Of a stretch of 64,000 bases of DNA, positions 49,992 to 60,658 are shown in pieces. The position numbers were made by a program, and so were the translations under genes. The stretch's first letter is position 1, and each line of letters begins with the position of its first letter. This stretch comes from Oscillochloris sp. (lineage in GTDB: Bacteria > Chloroflexota > Chloroflexia > Chloroflexales > Chloroflexaceae). Location: the NCBI GenBank assembly GCA_012032775.1, contig JAAUQO010000005.1, positions 1 through 64,000 of the forward strand, written 5' to 3'. A model generated the notes under the pieces. It did not search any database, had not been told where the DNA came from, and saw only the letters and a list, made by a program, of their open reading frames with translations.

Positions 49992-52595
49992 TCACAACAC
50001 ATGAACCGGATCGACATCAATCGACCAGTTCGGGATCGGGCCGAGCGCGTCGAGCAGGCCATTGAGGGCCGGCACCGGCGCAGCAATCGGCAACCGCAAA
50101 ATCAGGTGCCAACGCCAGCGCCCGCGCGTTCGTTGCAGAAATGCCGGCGCCGGGCCGATGATGCTCCAGCCCTCAAGCCGGCGGCGTTCCAACAGTTCCG
50201 CCAGCCGGGCGTGCAGCCGGTCGGATTCGCGCTTGCCGGCAGCTTCGGTGCCGGTCGCACATACGAACCGCACCAACCGGCCGAAAGGCGGGTAGCCGGT
50301 GGACTTGCGATAGGCGATCTCCTGGGCATAAAACCCGACGTAATCGTGTTCCTGCGCCGCCCGCAACGCATAATGCTCCGGGTCGTAGGTCTGGATAATG
50401 ACTTTTGCCCCGGCGGTACGGCGCCCGGCCCGACCCGCGACCTGGGTCAGCAGTTGAAAGGCCCGCTCGCCGCTGCGAAAATCGGGCAGATGCAGCCCGG
50501 TATCGGCGGCTACGACACCAACCAGCGCCACCATCGGCAGGTCGAGTCCTTTGGCGATCATCTGGGTGCCCACCAGCACATCGGCCTCGTAACGCAGAAA
50601 GGTATCGAGCATGCGGGTGTGGGCGCCCTTGCCGCGTACACTGTCGCGATCCCAACGCAGCACCCGCGCCTGTGGGAAGAGTACCGTCACCTCTTCCGCC
50701 ACCCGCTGTGTGCCGATTCCAAAGCGTTTAATGCGCGGACTCAGGCAACTCGGACAGACCGGCGGAACCAGGGCGGTGAAGCCGCACGAATGGCAGATCA
50801 GCAACTCCGACTGTCCATCATCGCCCACTTCATCGTAATGCAATGTAAGCGGACTGGAGCAAGCCGGACAACCAACGACATTTCCGCAGTCGCGGCACAT
50901 CACAAATGCGGCCGCGCCGCGCCGGTTCAGAAACAGGATCACCTGTTCACGCCGGCTCAGGCACTCGTCGATCGCAAGTTGCAACGAGCGCGAGAAGATC
51001 GAGCGGTTGCCGCTTTGCAGTTCGCGCCGCATATCGATCAGTTGAACCGGCGGCAGCGGCAGTTGTTCACTCCGTGGCAAGCCATCGACACCGATGCCGC
51101 CGCCGACCCGCTCCGGCAATTCAAGCATGCGCAAACGGCCCTGCCCGGCGGCGTAAAAACTCTCGACGCTGGGCGTTGCACTGCCGAGAATCAACACACT
51201 CCCGCTGATCTCGGCCAGTTTTATGGCGGCGTCGCGAGCATGATAGCGCGGCCCGGCATCGTGTTTGTAGGTCAGTTCGTGTTCTTCATCGACGATGATC
51301 AGCCCCAACTCGGGCAGCGGCGCAAATACCACCGAGCGTGAGCCAATCGCGAGCCGGGCCTCGCCACTGCGCAGCCGCCGCCACTCGTCGTAGCGTTCGC
51401 CCATGCTCAGCCCGCTATGCAGCACCGCCAGTTTGCCGGGGAAGCGTGCGGCGAAGCGGCGCACCAGTTGGGCGGTGAGCGCGATCTCGGGCACTAACAC
51501 CAGCGCCTGCCGGCCCAATCGCATAACCCGCGCGATCGCCCGCAGATAGATCTCGGTTTTGCCGCTGCCGGTGATCCCGAACAGCAGAAACATGGTTGCC
51601 TTCTGCTCCGGCGGATGCGCGCCATTGGCCGGATCGCGGTCTTTGCCGGCAGTCTGTTCGAGTGCGCCTGCAACTTGTTCAAAGGCAGCGCGTTGCGATG
51701 CTGTCAGTAGCGGCGGCTGATCGGGCGGTACGCCGTCGCCGGCCAATGGGTCGCGGCGGATCTCGCGTTCACCGAAGCGAACCAGCCCGCGCTGCTCAAG
51801 TTGTTTCAGCAGTGTTGCGTTTGCGCCGGTGGCGGCGTACACTTCACGGGCGATCAGTTCAGGGGTTGGCGGCGCTTCGTCGTCGTCCTCGCCCTGCGCG
51901 ATACGATGTTCGGCCAGCCAGCGCAGCACCGCCGCCTGTTTCGGGGCGCGGCTCAGTTCGTGGAGGGCGGCGTCGATCGCGTCGCCGTCAATATCCAGCC
52001 GTACCGTGCGCTCGCGCCGTGGACGAGCACGCGGCGCAGTGATCGTCGCTCCGCGCTCGATCAATCCGCGCTCGGCCAGTGCCTGGTAGGCGGCGCGCAG
52101 ATCGCCGTCGGCGCCACGTAACACCGCCCGCAACTCGCGCTCCGACTGCTCGCCGTGCTGGCGCAGATAATACAAAATCGCCCGCTCGCGCTCGGGCAAC
52201 GCGCCGAGATCGGCCCGCAACCCGGCCTGATTGATCCGCCAGGTTGTCACCGCTTCCTGACTCACACCCGGCGGCAGCAGCAGCGCCAGCGCTTCATAGA
52301 GCGGCGCACGATATGTTGTCGCCACCCATTCGGCCAACTCCAGGCCTGCGGGCGTCACACTTGCGGCCGGATCGCCGATATCCTCAAGCTCGCGCAGCAC
52401 GCGGTCGCTAAACTCGGCCTGCCCAACCGACAGCACCACGCCTTGTACCCGGCGGCGGCGCAGTGGCGCCCAGACCAACTGGCCGGGGTGGATGCGCCCA
52501 CGTAGGCGCGGCGGCACCCGGTACGAGTAGGTCGGACTCATCCCACCCGCAACCGTCGCACGCAAGGCGACTTCAGCTATCAACTCGATCGGCAT
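49992..52595 (-). CDS. priA: Primosomal protein N' (replication restart helicase PriA)
   Basis: LLFGITGSGKTEIYLRAI, IIVDEEHELTYKHDAGPRYHARDAA, CRDCGNVVGCPACSSPLTLHY...CHSCGFTALVPPVCPSCLS, and LVGTQMIAKGLDLPMVALVGVVAADTGLHLPDFRSGERAFQLLTQVAGRAGR. Confidence 0.97.
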   Translation of the reverse strand: MPIELIAEVALRATVAGGMSPTYSYRVPPRLRGRIHPGQLVWAPLRRRRVQGVVLSVGQAEFSDRVLRELEDIGDPAASVTPAGLELAEWVATTYRAPLYEALALLLPPGVSQEAVTTWRINQAGLRADLGALPERERAILYYLRQHGEQSERELRAVLRGADGDLRAAYQALAERGLIERGATITAPRARPRRERTVRLDIDGDAIDAALHELSRAPKQAAVLRWLAEHRIAQGEDDDEAPPTPELIAREVYAATGANATLLKQLEQRGLVRFGEREIRRDPLAGDGVPPDQPPLLTASQRAAFEQVAGALEQTAGKDRDPANGAHPPEQKATMFLLFGITGSGKTEIYLRAIARVMRLGRQALVLVPEIALTAQLVRRFAARFPGKLAVLHSGLSMGERYDEWRRLRSGEARLAIGSRSVVFAPLPELGLIIVDEEHELTYKHDAGPRYHARDAAIKLAEISGSVLILGSATPSVESFYAAGQGRLRMLELPERVGGGIGVDGLPRSEQLPLPPVQLIDMRRELQSGNRSIFSRSLQLAIDECLSRREQVILFLNRRGAAAFVMCRDCGNVVGCPACSSPLTLHYDEVGDDGQSELLICHSCGFTALVPPVCPSCLSPRIKRFGIGTQRVAEEVTVLFPQARVLRWDRDSVRGKGAHTRMLDTFLRYEADVLVGTQMIAKGLDLPMVALVGVVAADTGLHLPDFRSGERAFQLLTQVAGRAGRRTAGAKVIIQTYDPEHYALRAAQEHDYVGFYAQEIAYRKSTGYPPFGRLVRFVCATGTEAAGKRESDRLHARLAELLERRRLEGWSIIGPAPAFLQRTRGRWRWHLILRLPIAAPVPALNGLLDALGPIPNWSIDVDPVHVL

Positions 52596-52622
52596 AGCGG
52601 ATAGTGTAGCACAACGGTGCGT

Positions 52623-54587
52623 TTACCGCAGCAGACACAAGTGCAGCGCCGCCAGTAACTCGGCCACGCTCCAGGCCTGCGCGACACAACCACGGGGTGT
52701 ATGGGGTGGTTCGGCATCGAAGATCTCGCTCACCGTTCCAAGCCCGGCATCGCTCAGATGATCGAGCAGCGGCGTCAGGAAACTGCGTGCTGTTGCAGGA
52801 TCGTGGTAAACCCGCAGATGAGCGCGCACAAACGGCCCGATCAACCAACCCCAGACCGTTCCCTGGTGATAAGCGCCGTCGCGCCTGATGATCGGCCCGC
52901 TGTAGCGCGGCTGATAGTCGGGATGCTCGGGGTCGAGGCTGCGTAGGCCGTAGCCGGTGAGTAAGCGCTGCATGCAGATATCGACCACCGCTTTTTGGCG
53001 AATCGGGTCAAGTGGGCTGTGATGCAGAGCGACGGCGAAGATCTGGTTTGGGCGCAGGGTCGCATCTGCGCCGATCGGGCTGTCGATCACATCGTAGCAA
53101 TAGCCGCGTTCGGGATTCCAGAACCGCGCGAATCCGGCCAGCACGCGATCCGCCGCATTGCTGTAATCCTGGCCGGATTGGCCCAGACGCGCCGCAAACT
53201 CGGCCATTGTGCGCAGTGCGTTGTACCAGAGTGCGTTCAACTCTACGGCCTTGCCATGGCGCGGCGTCACCACCCAACCCTGCACGCGCACATCCATCCA
53301 GGTGAGTTGGCTGTCGGCCTCGCCGGCCCGCAGCAGGCCATCGGCCGGATCGACGGCGATGCCGTAGCGCGTGCCGCGTTCGTGCCAGGCGACGATCTCG
53401 CGCAGCACCGGAAACAGGTCGCGCAGCAAGTGCTCATCGTCGCTGTGCGCCAGGTAGGCCCGAATCGCCTCGAAAAACCAGAGCGTCGCATCGGCGGTGT
53501 TATACTCCGGCTCCTCGCCGGCATCGGGGAAACGGTTCGGCAACATGCCCTGGCTGACGAAATGCGCGAAGGTGCGCAACACCATGGCGGCCAGTTCCGG
53601 CCTGCCGGTCGGCAAGGTTAGCCCCGGCAAGGCGATCATCGTGTCGCGGCCCCAATCCGAGAACCAATGGTAGCCGGCAAGCACGGTTTTGCCCGATTCG
53701 CGCACGCCGGGCGCCTGGCGATCGACAATGAACTGATCGGCGGCGAGGGCCAGCCGGTGTACCGCCGGATCGGTGCTCCAATCGATCCGGGCCTGCAACT
53801 CAGCCTCACGCTTGGCGTGTGTGGCCCAGGCTGCCTCGGCATCGAGTTCGCTTGCGGCGTCGGTGGTAACGGCGAGCAGCAGTGATTCGCCGGGGGCCAG
53901 GTTGGCCTGAAGCCGGCCGACGCGCAGGAAATCCTCCGTATCCAAAAGGCCGCGTTCGTGTTCGATCGCCAGGAAATAGTCGCAATCCCAGGCCATGCCC
54001 GGCGTCACCTGCAAGTCTGCGCCAAGGATGTAGAACGGCGTTGCCGCCGAATCGGCCGGTTGCACCATCAAGCCGTTCGGCAGCGCCCGTGAGTGCAGCA
54101 CCAGATCGCCGGCGCGCACATTATTGTGATGATCGCGGTAGGTGGCCCGCGCCGCGAAGCGCAGATCAAGTGGAGCCGAAGCGCGCACCAAACGGTAGCG
54201 CAGGTATGTCGTATTGGCGCCCGGCTGCATCCAGAGCCGAATTTCCAGCAACGCATCGCTGAGTGCGTACGTCCAGATCGGCGTTGTTCCCGCAAGCTGA
54301 AATGACTCCAGGTAACGAAATCCGGCGGCATGTTCGCCGTTGGTGCGAGCATCGGCGGCGAGTGAGAAGGATCGCCCGGCGTAAGTAACGCTGAGATCCA
54401 GACCGGCCAGCAACAGCGTGCGACCGAGCGGCGGATCGAGGGCGGCGATCAACAGGCCGTGATAACAGCGGGTTGGCACACTGCCGACCGTACCGGCGGC
54501 ATAACCACCGATTCCATTCGTCACCAGCCACTCGCGCCGGCTCGCCGCAACCCGATCGGCACAAAGGGCCTGTCCAAACCGGATCAT
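52623..54587 (-). CDS. Amylo-alpha-1,6-glucosidase (glycogen debranching enzyme family)
   Basis: [69 protein letters not shown], and [31 protein letters not shown]. Confidence 0.95.
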   Translation of the reverse strand: MIRFGQALCADRVAASRREWLVTNGIGGYAAGTVGSVPTRCYHGLLIAALDPPLGRTLLLAGLDLSVTYAGRSFSLAADARTNGEHAAGFRYLESFQLAGTTPIWTYALSDALLEIRLWMQPGANTTYLRYRLVRASAPLDLRFAARATYRDHHNNVRAGDLVLHSRALPNGLMVQPADSAATPFYILGADLQVTPGMAWDCDYFLAIEHERGLLDTEDFLRVGRLQANLAPGESLLLAVTTDAASELDAEAAWATHAKREAELQARIDWSTDPAVHRLALAADQFIVDRQAPGVRESGKTVLAGYHWFSDWGRDTMIALPGLTLPTGRPELAAMVLRTFAHFVSQGMLPNRFPDAGEEPEYNTADATLWFFEAIRAYLAHSDDEHLLRDLFPVLREIVAWHERGTRYGIAVDPADGLLRAGEADSQLTWMDVRVQGWVVTPRHGKAVELNALWYNALRTMAEFAARLGQSGQDYSNAADRVLAGFARFWNPERGYCYDVIDSPIGADATLRPNQIFAVALHHSPLDPIRQKAVVDICMQRLLTGYGLRSLDPEHPDYQPRYSGPIIRRDGAYHQGTVWGWLIGPFVRAHLRVYHDPATARSFLTPLLDHLSDAGLGTVSEIFDAEPPHTPRGCVAQAWSVAELLAALHLCLLR

Positions 54588-54606
54588 AGATTCTTTCACC
54601 GAGATA

Positions 54607-55389
54607 CTATTTTCTTCCCACCACAAGCAACATCGAGCGCGTCGCCGGCAGGGCGGTGGTAAGGGTGAAGAATCCGGCTTTCGCGGCAACGCGCAAAGGA
54701 TGGCGCAGCACCCGTTTAGCCTCGATCCCAACTTGCTCCCAGGGCGCCTGATAGCTGCGGCGCTCCAGCGTAAAGCCGGCCTGCTCCACCAACCATGCAA
54801 GTTCGCCCATGGTGAAGGTGCGGCTATGGGTTGTATAGCGTTTCTCACCCTCCAGAAGCATCTGGTGGCGGAATTCTTCGTTCGTGTTTGCACTCTGCCA
54901 GAGCAACATCCGCATAATGGTGCGCAACCGGCTCTTCAGATACAACTCATTCGGTGTGGTGATCAGCACCCGCCCGCCCGGCCGCAGCACCCGCTGAAAC
55001 TCGCGCAGCACCGGCAGCGGCGAGTAAACCAGATGCTCGATCACCTCCGAGAAGACCACCCAATCGAACGTATTATCGGCGAAAGGCAGCGGTTCGCGTT
55101 CCAGATTCGCCCGCCGCACCGTCACCCCAAGATCGCGCCAGAGTGCGCTGCGGGTGTCGGGATCGAGATCGACGCCGCTCACCCGGTAGCCGGCCTGCAC
55201 CATCAACTCGGTGAACTGGCCGGGCGTCACGCCCACTTCCAGCACGTTGGTGCCTGGTGCGGCGCGCATCGTACGCAACATTGCCGCGAAGCGCCGGCGG
55301 TGCAGCCGAAAGTACTCTGATTTGCCGTCGGCGGCGGCGCGCCGTTCAACCTGAGCGAAAATTGTGGTCGGCGAGGAATGATTTGGCAT
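54607..55389 (-). CDS. Class I SAM-dependent methyltransferase
   Basis: GTNVLEVGVTPGQFTELMVQAGYRVSGVDLDP, FADNTFDWVVFSEVIEHL, and VLRPGGRVLITTPN. Confidence 0.92.
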   Translation of the reverse strand: MPNHSSPTTIFAQVERRAAADGKSEYFRLHRRRFAAMLRTMRAAPGTNVLEVGVTPGQFTELMVQAGYRVSGVDLDPDTRSALWRDLGVTVRRANLEREPLPFADNTFDWVVFSEVIEHLVYSPLPVLREFQRVLRPGGRVLITTPNELYLKSRLRTIMRMLLWQSANTNEEFRHQMLLEGEKRYTTHSRTFTMGELAWLVEQAGFTLERRSYQAPWEQVGIEAKRVLRHPLRVAAKAGFFTLTTALPATRSMLLVVGRK

Positions 55390-55544
55390 AAAGATTCAAG
55401 CAGCATCAATCGCTGTAGTTTGTTGGAGCGGCATAGCCGTCAGAACGAACCAGATCTGGAAACAATCGTGCATAACGGCGCGTATAGTATCATAAGAGCA
55501 AGGGCAGGGCGAGTCTGGGTTACATCTCAGCTTTGGGGGGAAGA

Positions 55545-55973
55545 ATGGAACCGAACGTATCGCCGCCGACAATTCGGCCGGAATGGCAGCGCCTGTTGTT
55601 GCGCTGGCTGATCAGTTCGTTGGCGATTTTCGCAGCAGTAGCGGTTGTGCCGGGGATAACTTTCGCCGGGCCGGGATGGCAGATCGGGATTGTGGCGCTG
55701 GTATTCGGGTTACTGAACGCCTTATTGCGCCCACTGATCTACTTGCTTACCTGCCCGCTGGTGATTCTCACATTGGGGTTATTCGGCCTGGTGATCAATG
55801 CCGTATTGCTCGGCCTGACATCGGCATTTGCCAACCAACTCAACATTGCGTTTACGGTTGACGGGTTCTGGCCGGCATTCCTGGGTGGCCTCGTGATCTC
55901 GATCGTCACCACCCTGCTCAGCGTAATCGCCGGCGACACCCAGGTTCAAGTGGTACGAGTACGACAAGAATAG
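55545..55973 (+). CDS. Phage-holin-family-named membrane protein (PF04020-like)
   Basis: LLLRWLISSLAIFAAVAVVPGITFAGPGWQIGIVALVFGLLNALLRPLIYLLTCPLVILTLGLFGLVINAVLL. Confidence 0.88.
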   Translation: MEPNVSPPTIRPEWQRLLLRWLISSLAIFAAVAVVPGITFAGPGWQIGIVALVFGLLNALLRPLIYLLTCPLVILTLGLFGLVINAVLLGLTSAFANQLNIAFTVDGFWPAFLGGLVISIVTTLLSVIAGDTQVQVVRVRQE

Positions 55974-56010
55974 GGGCGAAGCATCTCGCTGTGCGAAACG
56001 GTTCGCCCCT
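55972..56010. terminator. REP-like hairpin between convergent genes
   Basis: AGGGGCGAA-GCATCTCGCTGTGCGAAACGG-TTCGCCCCT. Confidence 0.6.
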
Positions 56011-56017
56011 CCAGCGG

Positions 56018-57758
56018 TTACGCGGTTGCCGGCGCGGGTTTGGCACCCTTTTGCTTGGCCTTTTCTTCCTCGAGCAACACCCGCCGTAGGATCTTGCCGA
56101 TCATGGTCTTCGGCAGTTCGCTGCGGAACTCAACCTCGCGCGGCACCTTGTAGGGCGCAAGGTGCAGTTTGCAGAACTCCTTGATCTCCTCCGGCGTCGG
56201 GTTTTCGCCTTCCTTCGCCACAATAAACGCCTTGACGGTATCGTCGCCGCGCTGCGGGTTGGGAATACCAACCACCACCGCTTCCATCACTTTGGGGTGC
56301 AGGTACAGCACCTCCTCGACATCGCGCGGCAGCACTTTGAAGCCCGAGGCGATGATCATATCCTTTTGCGATCGACAATGAAGAAGTAGCCTTCCTCATC
56401 CACCTTGCAAATATCGCCGGTATGCAACCAGCCTTCGGCGTCGATCGTGCCGGCGGTCTCCTCGGGCTTATTCCAGTAGCCCTTCATCACCTGCGGGCCG
56501 CGTACGCACAACTCACCCTGCGACTCATTATTGAACGGCAGATCGGCGCCCGTCTCCAGGTCGATGATCTTCACATCGGTATTCGGGAACGGCACACCAA
56601 TGCTGCCGGCCTTACGCTGGCCATACACCGGATTACAGTGCGTTACCGGGCTGGACTCCGTCATCCCAAAGCCCTCAACCAGGCGTCCGCCGGTCAGTTG
56701 GCCGAAGCGCTCCTGAACCTCCATCGGCAGCGGCGCCGAGCCGGAGATACAGGCTTTGATGCTTCGGAGATCGTACTCATTGACCTTGGGATGGTTGATA
56801 ATACCGATATACATCGCCGGCACGCCCGGAAACAGCGTCGCCCGCTCCTTTTGCATAATGTTCATCACATTTTCAATCGGTCGCGGGTTCGGCACAATAA
56901 TGATCTCGGCGCCCATATACAGCGAGTAGATCATCGCCACCGTCATACCATAAACGTGGAAGAACGGCACAGCGGCCATCATCTTCTCGCCGCCCTTCTT
57001 TCCGTCCACCAACCAGGCCGCGATCTGCACGGCGTTCGCCACCAGATTGCGGTGGCTCAGCATTGCCGCCTTGGGCAAGCCGGTGGTGCCGCCGGTATAC
57101 TGGAAGAGCGCCACTTCGTCGGGGGTTGTCTGCACCCGCGGCGGCGTGGGGCCGTATTTTTCAAGCAGATGTTGGAAGAAGAACGTATCCTGCTCGGCGC
57201 GCACATCCACCCATTCGGCCGTCTTCTTCTGCGCGCTCTTAACCAGGAAATTCGATGGGAAACTCAGAGTATCGAAAACATGCGCCACAATCACGCGCTT
57301 GACATTCGTTTCGCTGCGGATCTCACGTAGTCGCGGCCAGAAAATATTCAGCAGAATAATGGTTTCCGCGCCCGAATCGTGGAGTTGGTGCTGGAGTTCG
57401 CGGCTGGTATAGGTGGGGTTGGTGTTGACCACAATCGCGCCGAGGCGCATTGCCGCGAAGAAGCTGATCACATAATGCGGCGAATTCGGCAGCATCAGTG
57501 CGATCCGATCCCCTTTGCGCACGCCAAGTTGATACAGTGCTGTCGCCAGGCGGTCGATCTGCTCGCCCAATTGGCGATACGTCATCTTGCCGCCAACCGT
57601 ATACCGCCCGCCGAGCAGGTACTTCAGCACGAAATTCGTGGCCGTCTTGTCGCCGTAGTTGCGGGCCGCTTCGGCAAACAAGTCACTGAGCGTGAGATCG
57701 GGGATACTGATCGACTCCGGCACACCCTTCTCGTAAAACTGTAACCAGGTTTTTCCAC
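56018..57758 (-). CDS. Long-chain acyl-CoA synthetase (AMP-binding), apparent frameshifts near 56365 and 57747
   Basis: FQYTGGTTGLPKAAMLSHRNLVANA, GFGMTESSPVTHCNP, and GWLHTGDICKVDEEGYFFIVDRK; C-terminal MIIASGFKVLPRDVEEVLYLHPKV...GKILRR in another frame. Confidence 0.93.
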
Positions 57759-57845
57759 TGATGCACCTCCTCGTGCAATAGCAATACGCTCGCGGATATA
57801 GATGTGGTTGCTTCGGTGCTCCCGAAACAACCACATCCTCAGATC

Positions 57846-58016
57846 TTAGACGTCATCGCGGAGCCATCCCCGTTCACGGGCAATAAACTTGATCGTTGCA
57901 TCGTCGGGCGGGTACAGCCCGGCGGCCTGGTAGGCGTAGGCGAGAAGCGCCGCCCCGCCGATCGCGCCAAGCGCCAGGCCGAGCGTGAAGGCGAGCAAGC
58001 CGACAACCTGCTTCAT
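57846..58016 (-). CDS. 56-aa small single-TM protein (below the ORF-track cutoff)
   Basis: GGAGG SD then MKQVVGLLAFTLGLALGAIGGAALLAYAYQAAGLYPPDDATIKFIARERGWLRDDV*. Confidence 0.7.
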   Translation of the reverse strand: MKQVVGLLAFTLGLALGAIGGAALLAYAYQAAGLYPPDDATIKFIARERGWLRDDV

Positions 58017-58263
58017 AACATGTCCTCCAAGGACTGGCAGATAATGAACCGAGAGCCGCGGTTCAGCGGGGCCGCATGCGGCGTACTACCGAAGTGTCGC
58101 CCACAGCGAACCGACCCTGCAAAGTACGGGATTATGGCTCATATTGTACCATACTTCACCACCAAACCGAGGCTGAACATGAATCAGGTATAATGGCTGC
58201 GAAGCACAGCGCCGACATTTGAAAAGGGTTCCGCACACTAAGCCAGATAAAGGAGTGTAGACC

Positions 58264-59289
58264 ATGGCACGTGTGACGATGACCAGAGGCAAGTTCGATG
58301 GTATTCAGGCTTGCGCCGACGACAACGGGGTGATTGCCGCCGCAGCGATGGATCAGCGCGGTTCACTCAAGAAGGCGATCGCAAAGGCCCACGGCAGCGA
58401 TGTAGACGATTCTGCGCTTGTCGAATTCAAGACGGCGGTTACCCGCATCCTCACCAAGCACGCATCCGCGATCTTGATGGATCCCGAGTATGGCCTGCCG
58501 GCGATCGCCCAGCGCGCCCCCGGCACCGGTGTGTTGCTTGCCTATGAGAAGACCGGCTACGATGCGACGGTGAAGGGCCGCTTGCCCGATCTGCTCGGTG
58601 AGTGGAGTGTCCGCCGCCTGGTTGCCGCCGACGCCGACGCAATCAAGATTCTGCTCTACTACAACCCCTTCGACGATGGCGCGATCAACGAGATCAAGCA
58701 CGCCTTTATCGAGCGGATCGGGTCTGAGTGCGCCGCCAACGATGTGCCCTTCTTCCTGGAGCCGATCTGCTACGACGATAATATCGGCGACGAGAAGTCT
58801 TTCGAGTTCGCACAGGTGAAGCCGAAGTATGTCACCGCCTACATGGAGGAGTTTTCCAAGCCCCAGTATGGCGTCGATATTCTCAAGGTCGAGGTGCCGG
58901 TGAACGTGAAGTTCGTCGAGGGGATGCAGGTTTTCAGCGGCCAGAAGGCTCAGAGCCGCGCGGAAGCCAAGGAGTTGTTCCAGCAGGCCGCCGCAGTCTC
59001 GAAGAAGCCGTTTATCTACCTTAGCGCCGGCGTTACCGACGAAGTTTTCCGCGAGACACTTGAACTTGCCGCTGAGGCCGGGACGCCGTTCTCGGGCGTG
59101 CTTTGCGGCCGGGCAACCTGGCAAGACGGTGTTTCGATCTATGGCCAGAAGGGCCTGGCGGCCCTTGAGGAGTGGCTGGAAGATCGCGGCGTGATCAATA
59201 TCGAGGCTTTGAACACAACCCTCGCCCAGGGCGCTAAGCCCTGGTGGGATTTCTACGGCGGCAAGGACAATATCGAGATTGTTGGCTAG
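58264..59289 (+). CDS. Tagatose 1,6-bisphosphate aldolase (LacD-like)
   Basis: AAAMDQRGSLKKAIAKAHG, ILMDPEYGLPAI, LLYYNPFD, VPFFLEPICYDD, and DILKVEVPVN. Confidence 0.93.
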   Translation: MARVTMTRGKFDGIQACADDNGVIAAAAMDQRGSLKKAIAKAHGSDVDDSALVEFKTAVTRILTKHASAILMDPEYGLPAIAQRAPGTGVLLAYEKTGYDATVKGRLPDLLGEWSVRRLVAADADAIKILLYYNPFDDGAINEIKHAFIERIGSECAANDVPFFLEPICYDDNIGDEKSFEFAQVKPKYVTAYMEEFSKPQYGVDILKVEVPVNVKFVEGMQVFSGQKAQSRAEAKELFQQAAAVSKKPFIYLSAGVTDEVFRETLELAAEAGTPFSGVLCGRATWQDGVSIYGQKGLAALEEWLEDRGVINIEALNTTLAQGAKPWWDFYGGKDNIEIVG

Positions 59290-59312
59290 TGCCAGCCTCA
59301 TCACCGCTGGAA

Positions 59313-59332
59313 GGGCGGAGCATGCTCCGCCC
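59313..59332. repeat. Perfect 20-bp palindrome (REP-like)
   Basis: GGGCGGAGCATGCTCCGCCC. Confidence 0.65.
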
Positions 59333-59362
59333 CACGCCTAACGCCATTGGATCCATACGCAT

Positions 59363-59390
59363 AGAAGGGCGCAGCATGTGGCGCCCTTCT
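59363..59390. terminator. Hairpin between convergent aldolase and cysS
   Basis: AGAAGGGCGC-AGCATGTG-GCGCCCTTCT. Confidence 0.7.
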
Positions 59391-59406
59391 GTGGCACAAA
59401 TCGATT

Positions 59407-60603
59407 TTATCGCAAGGTAAACCCCAGCATCAGCGCCAGTTCACGCAGGGTGGTGGTGGCCGCCGACACATCGCGGCCCTCGCTCGCCGCCGCGATTGTC
59501 TCCAGGCTCATAATGTGCAGAACGGCCAGTGCTGCGGGTGTGTTCAAATCATCGTCCATCGCCGCCAGCACCTCTTCGCGGCCCCGGCTCAGATCGAGCG
59601 GGCTGCCCGCTCCGCCGCTTGTGGTCGTCGCCTCGCGTAACTGTTGCGTGATCGCCACATGGCGCGCCGCAGCCACACGGTTGTAATCGAACTCCTCGCG
59701 GTAGTGTTCGCACAACAAATACCAGCGGATCGCGTCGGCCCCCAGCTCGCGTAGTGCCTCGCGGGCGAAGATCAAATTCCCCAGCGACTTGCTCATCTTC
59801 TCGCCGTCCAACCAGACCAACCCGGCATGCATCCAGAAATGCACAAAGGGTTTCTTGCCGGTTACCGGCTCGGTCTGCGCGATCTCGCAGGGGTGATGCG
59901 GGAAGATCAAATCCGCCCCGCCGCCGTGGATATCGATCTGATCGCCGAGATACTTCGTCGCCATCGCGCTGCACTCAATATGCCAACCCGGTCGGCCCAG
60001 GCCCCAGGGGCTTTCCCAGGTTGGATCGCCGGGATTGCCGGTTTGCCAGAGCACAAAATCCAGCGGATCGCGCTTGTTGGGATCGTGCGGATTATTACCG
60101 CGCTGGTTGGCAACCGCCAGCAATTCATCGTAGCCCATGCGTGCCATGCGGCCGAAATCCGGGTCGCTGCGCACACTGAAATACACATTTCCCGCCACCA
60201 CATAGGCATGATCGAGTTGCAGCAGCCGATCGATAATCGGCAGCATGGCGTCGATCTCGGCGCTCGCCCGCGGAAAGAAGTCGGGCGCTTCGATATTCAG
60301 ATCGGCATAATCTTGTACCAGTTGGCGTACCTGCTGCTCCGTCAGATCGCGCCAATCCATGCCGTCACGTCTGGCTCGCTCGAACAATGGATCATCGACA
60401 TCGGTGACATTTTGACAGTAGCGGATTGTGGCGCCCTTAAAGCGCACGTAGCGCCGCAGCACATCAAAAGTCAGGAATGTGCGAGCATGGCCAATATGCG
60501 TCGTATCATACGGTGTCACACCGCACACATACATAGTCACCGGGCGATTAAGGGGGATAACGAACGGCTCCCGCTCACGCGAGAGCGAGTTAAAGAGCTG
60601 CAT
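59407..60603 (-). CDS. cysS: Cysteinyl-tRNA synthetase (short form, 398 aa)
   Basis: MYVCGVTPYDTTHIGHARTFLTFDVLRRYVRF, WHIECSAMATKYLG, IHGGGADLIFPHHPCEIAQTE, and KMSKSLGN. Confidence 0.93.
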   Translation of the reverse strand: MQLFNSLSREREPFVIPLNRPVTMYVCGVTPYDTTHIGHARTFLTFDVLRRYVRFKGATIRYCQNVTDVDDPLFERARRDGMDWRDLTEQQVRQLVQDYADLNIEAPDFFPRASAEIDAMLPIIDRLLQLDHAYVVAGNVYFSVRSDPDFGRMARMGYDELLAVANQRGNNPHDPNKRDPLDFVLWQTGNPGDPTWESPWGLGRPGWHIECSAMATKYLGDQIDIHGGGADLIFPHHPCEIAQTEPVTGKKPFVHFWMHAGLVWLDGEKMSKSLGNLIFAREALRELGADAIRWYLLCEHYREEFDYNRVAAARHVAITQQLREATTTSGGAGSPLDLSRGREEVLAAMDDDLNTPAALAVLHIMSLETIAAASEGRDVSAATTTLRELALMLGFTLR

Positions 60604-60658
60604 ATGGGCTCCTGGTAGCGGCGTATCACGACGCCGCAGGTACGATCACATACAGCTA

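Noticed and set aside
55545-55973. Prophage, suggested by the 'phage holin' family name
   Set aside because: PF04020-type proteins are common chromosomal membrane proteins; no phage structural genes nearby.
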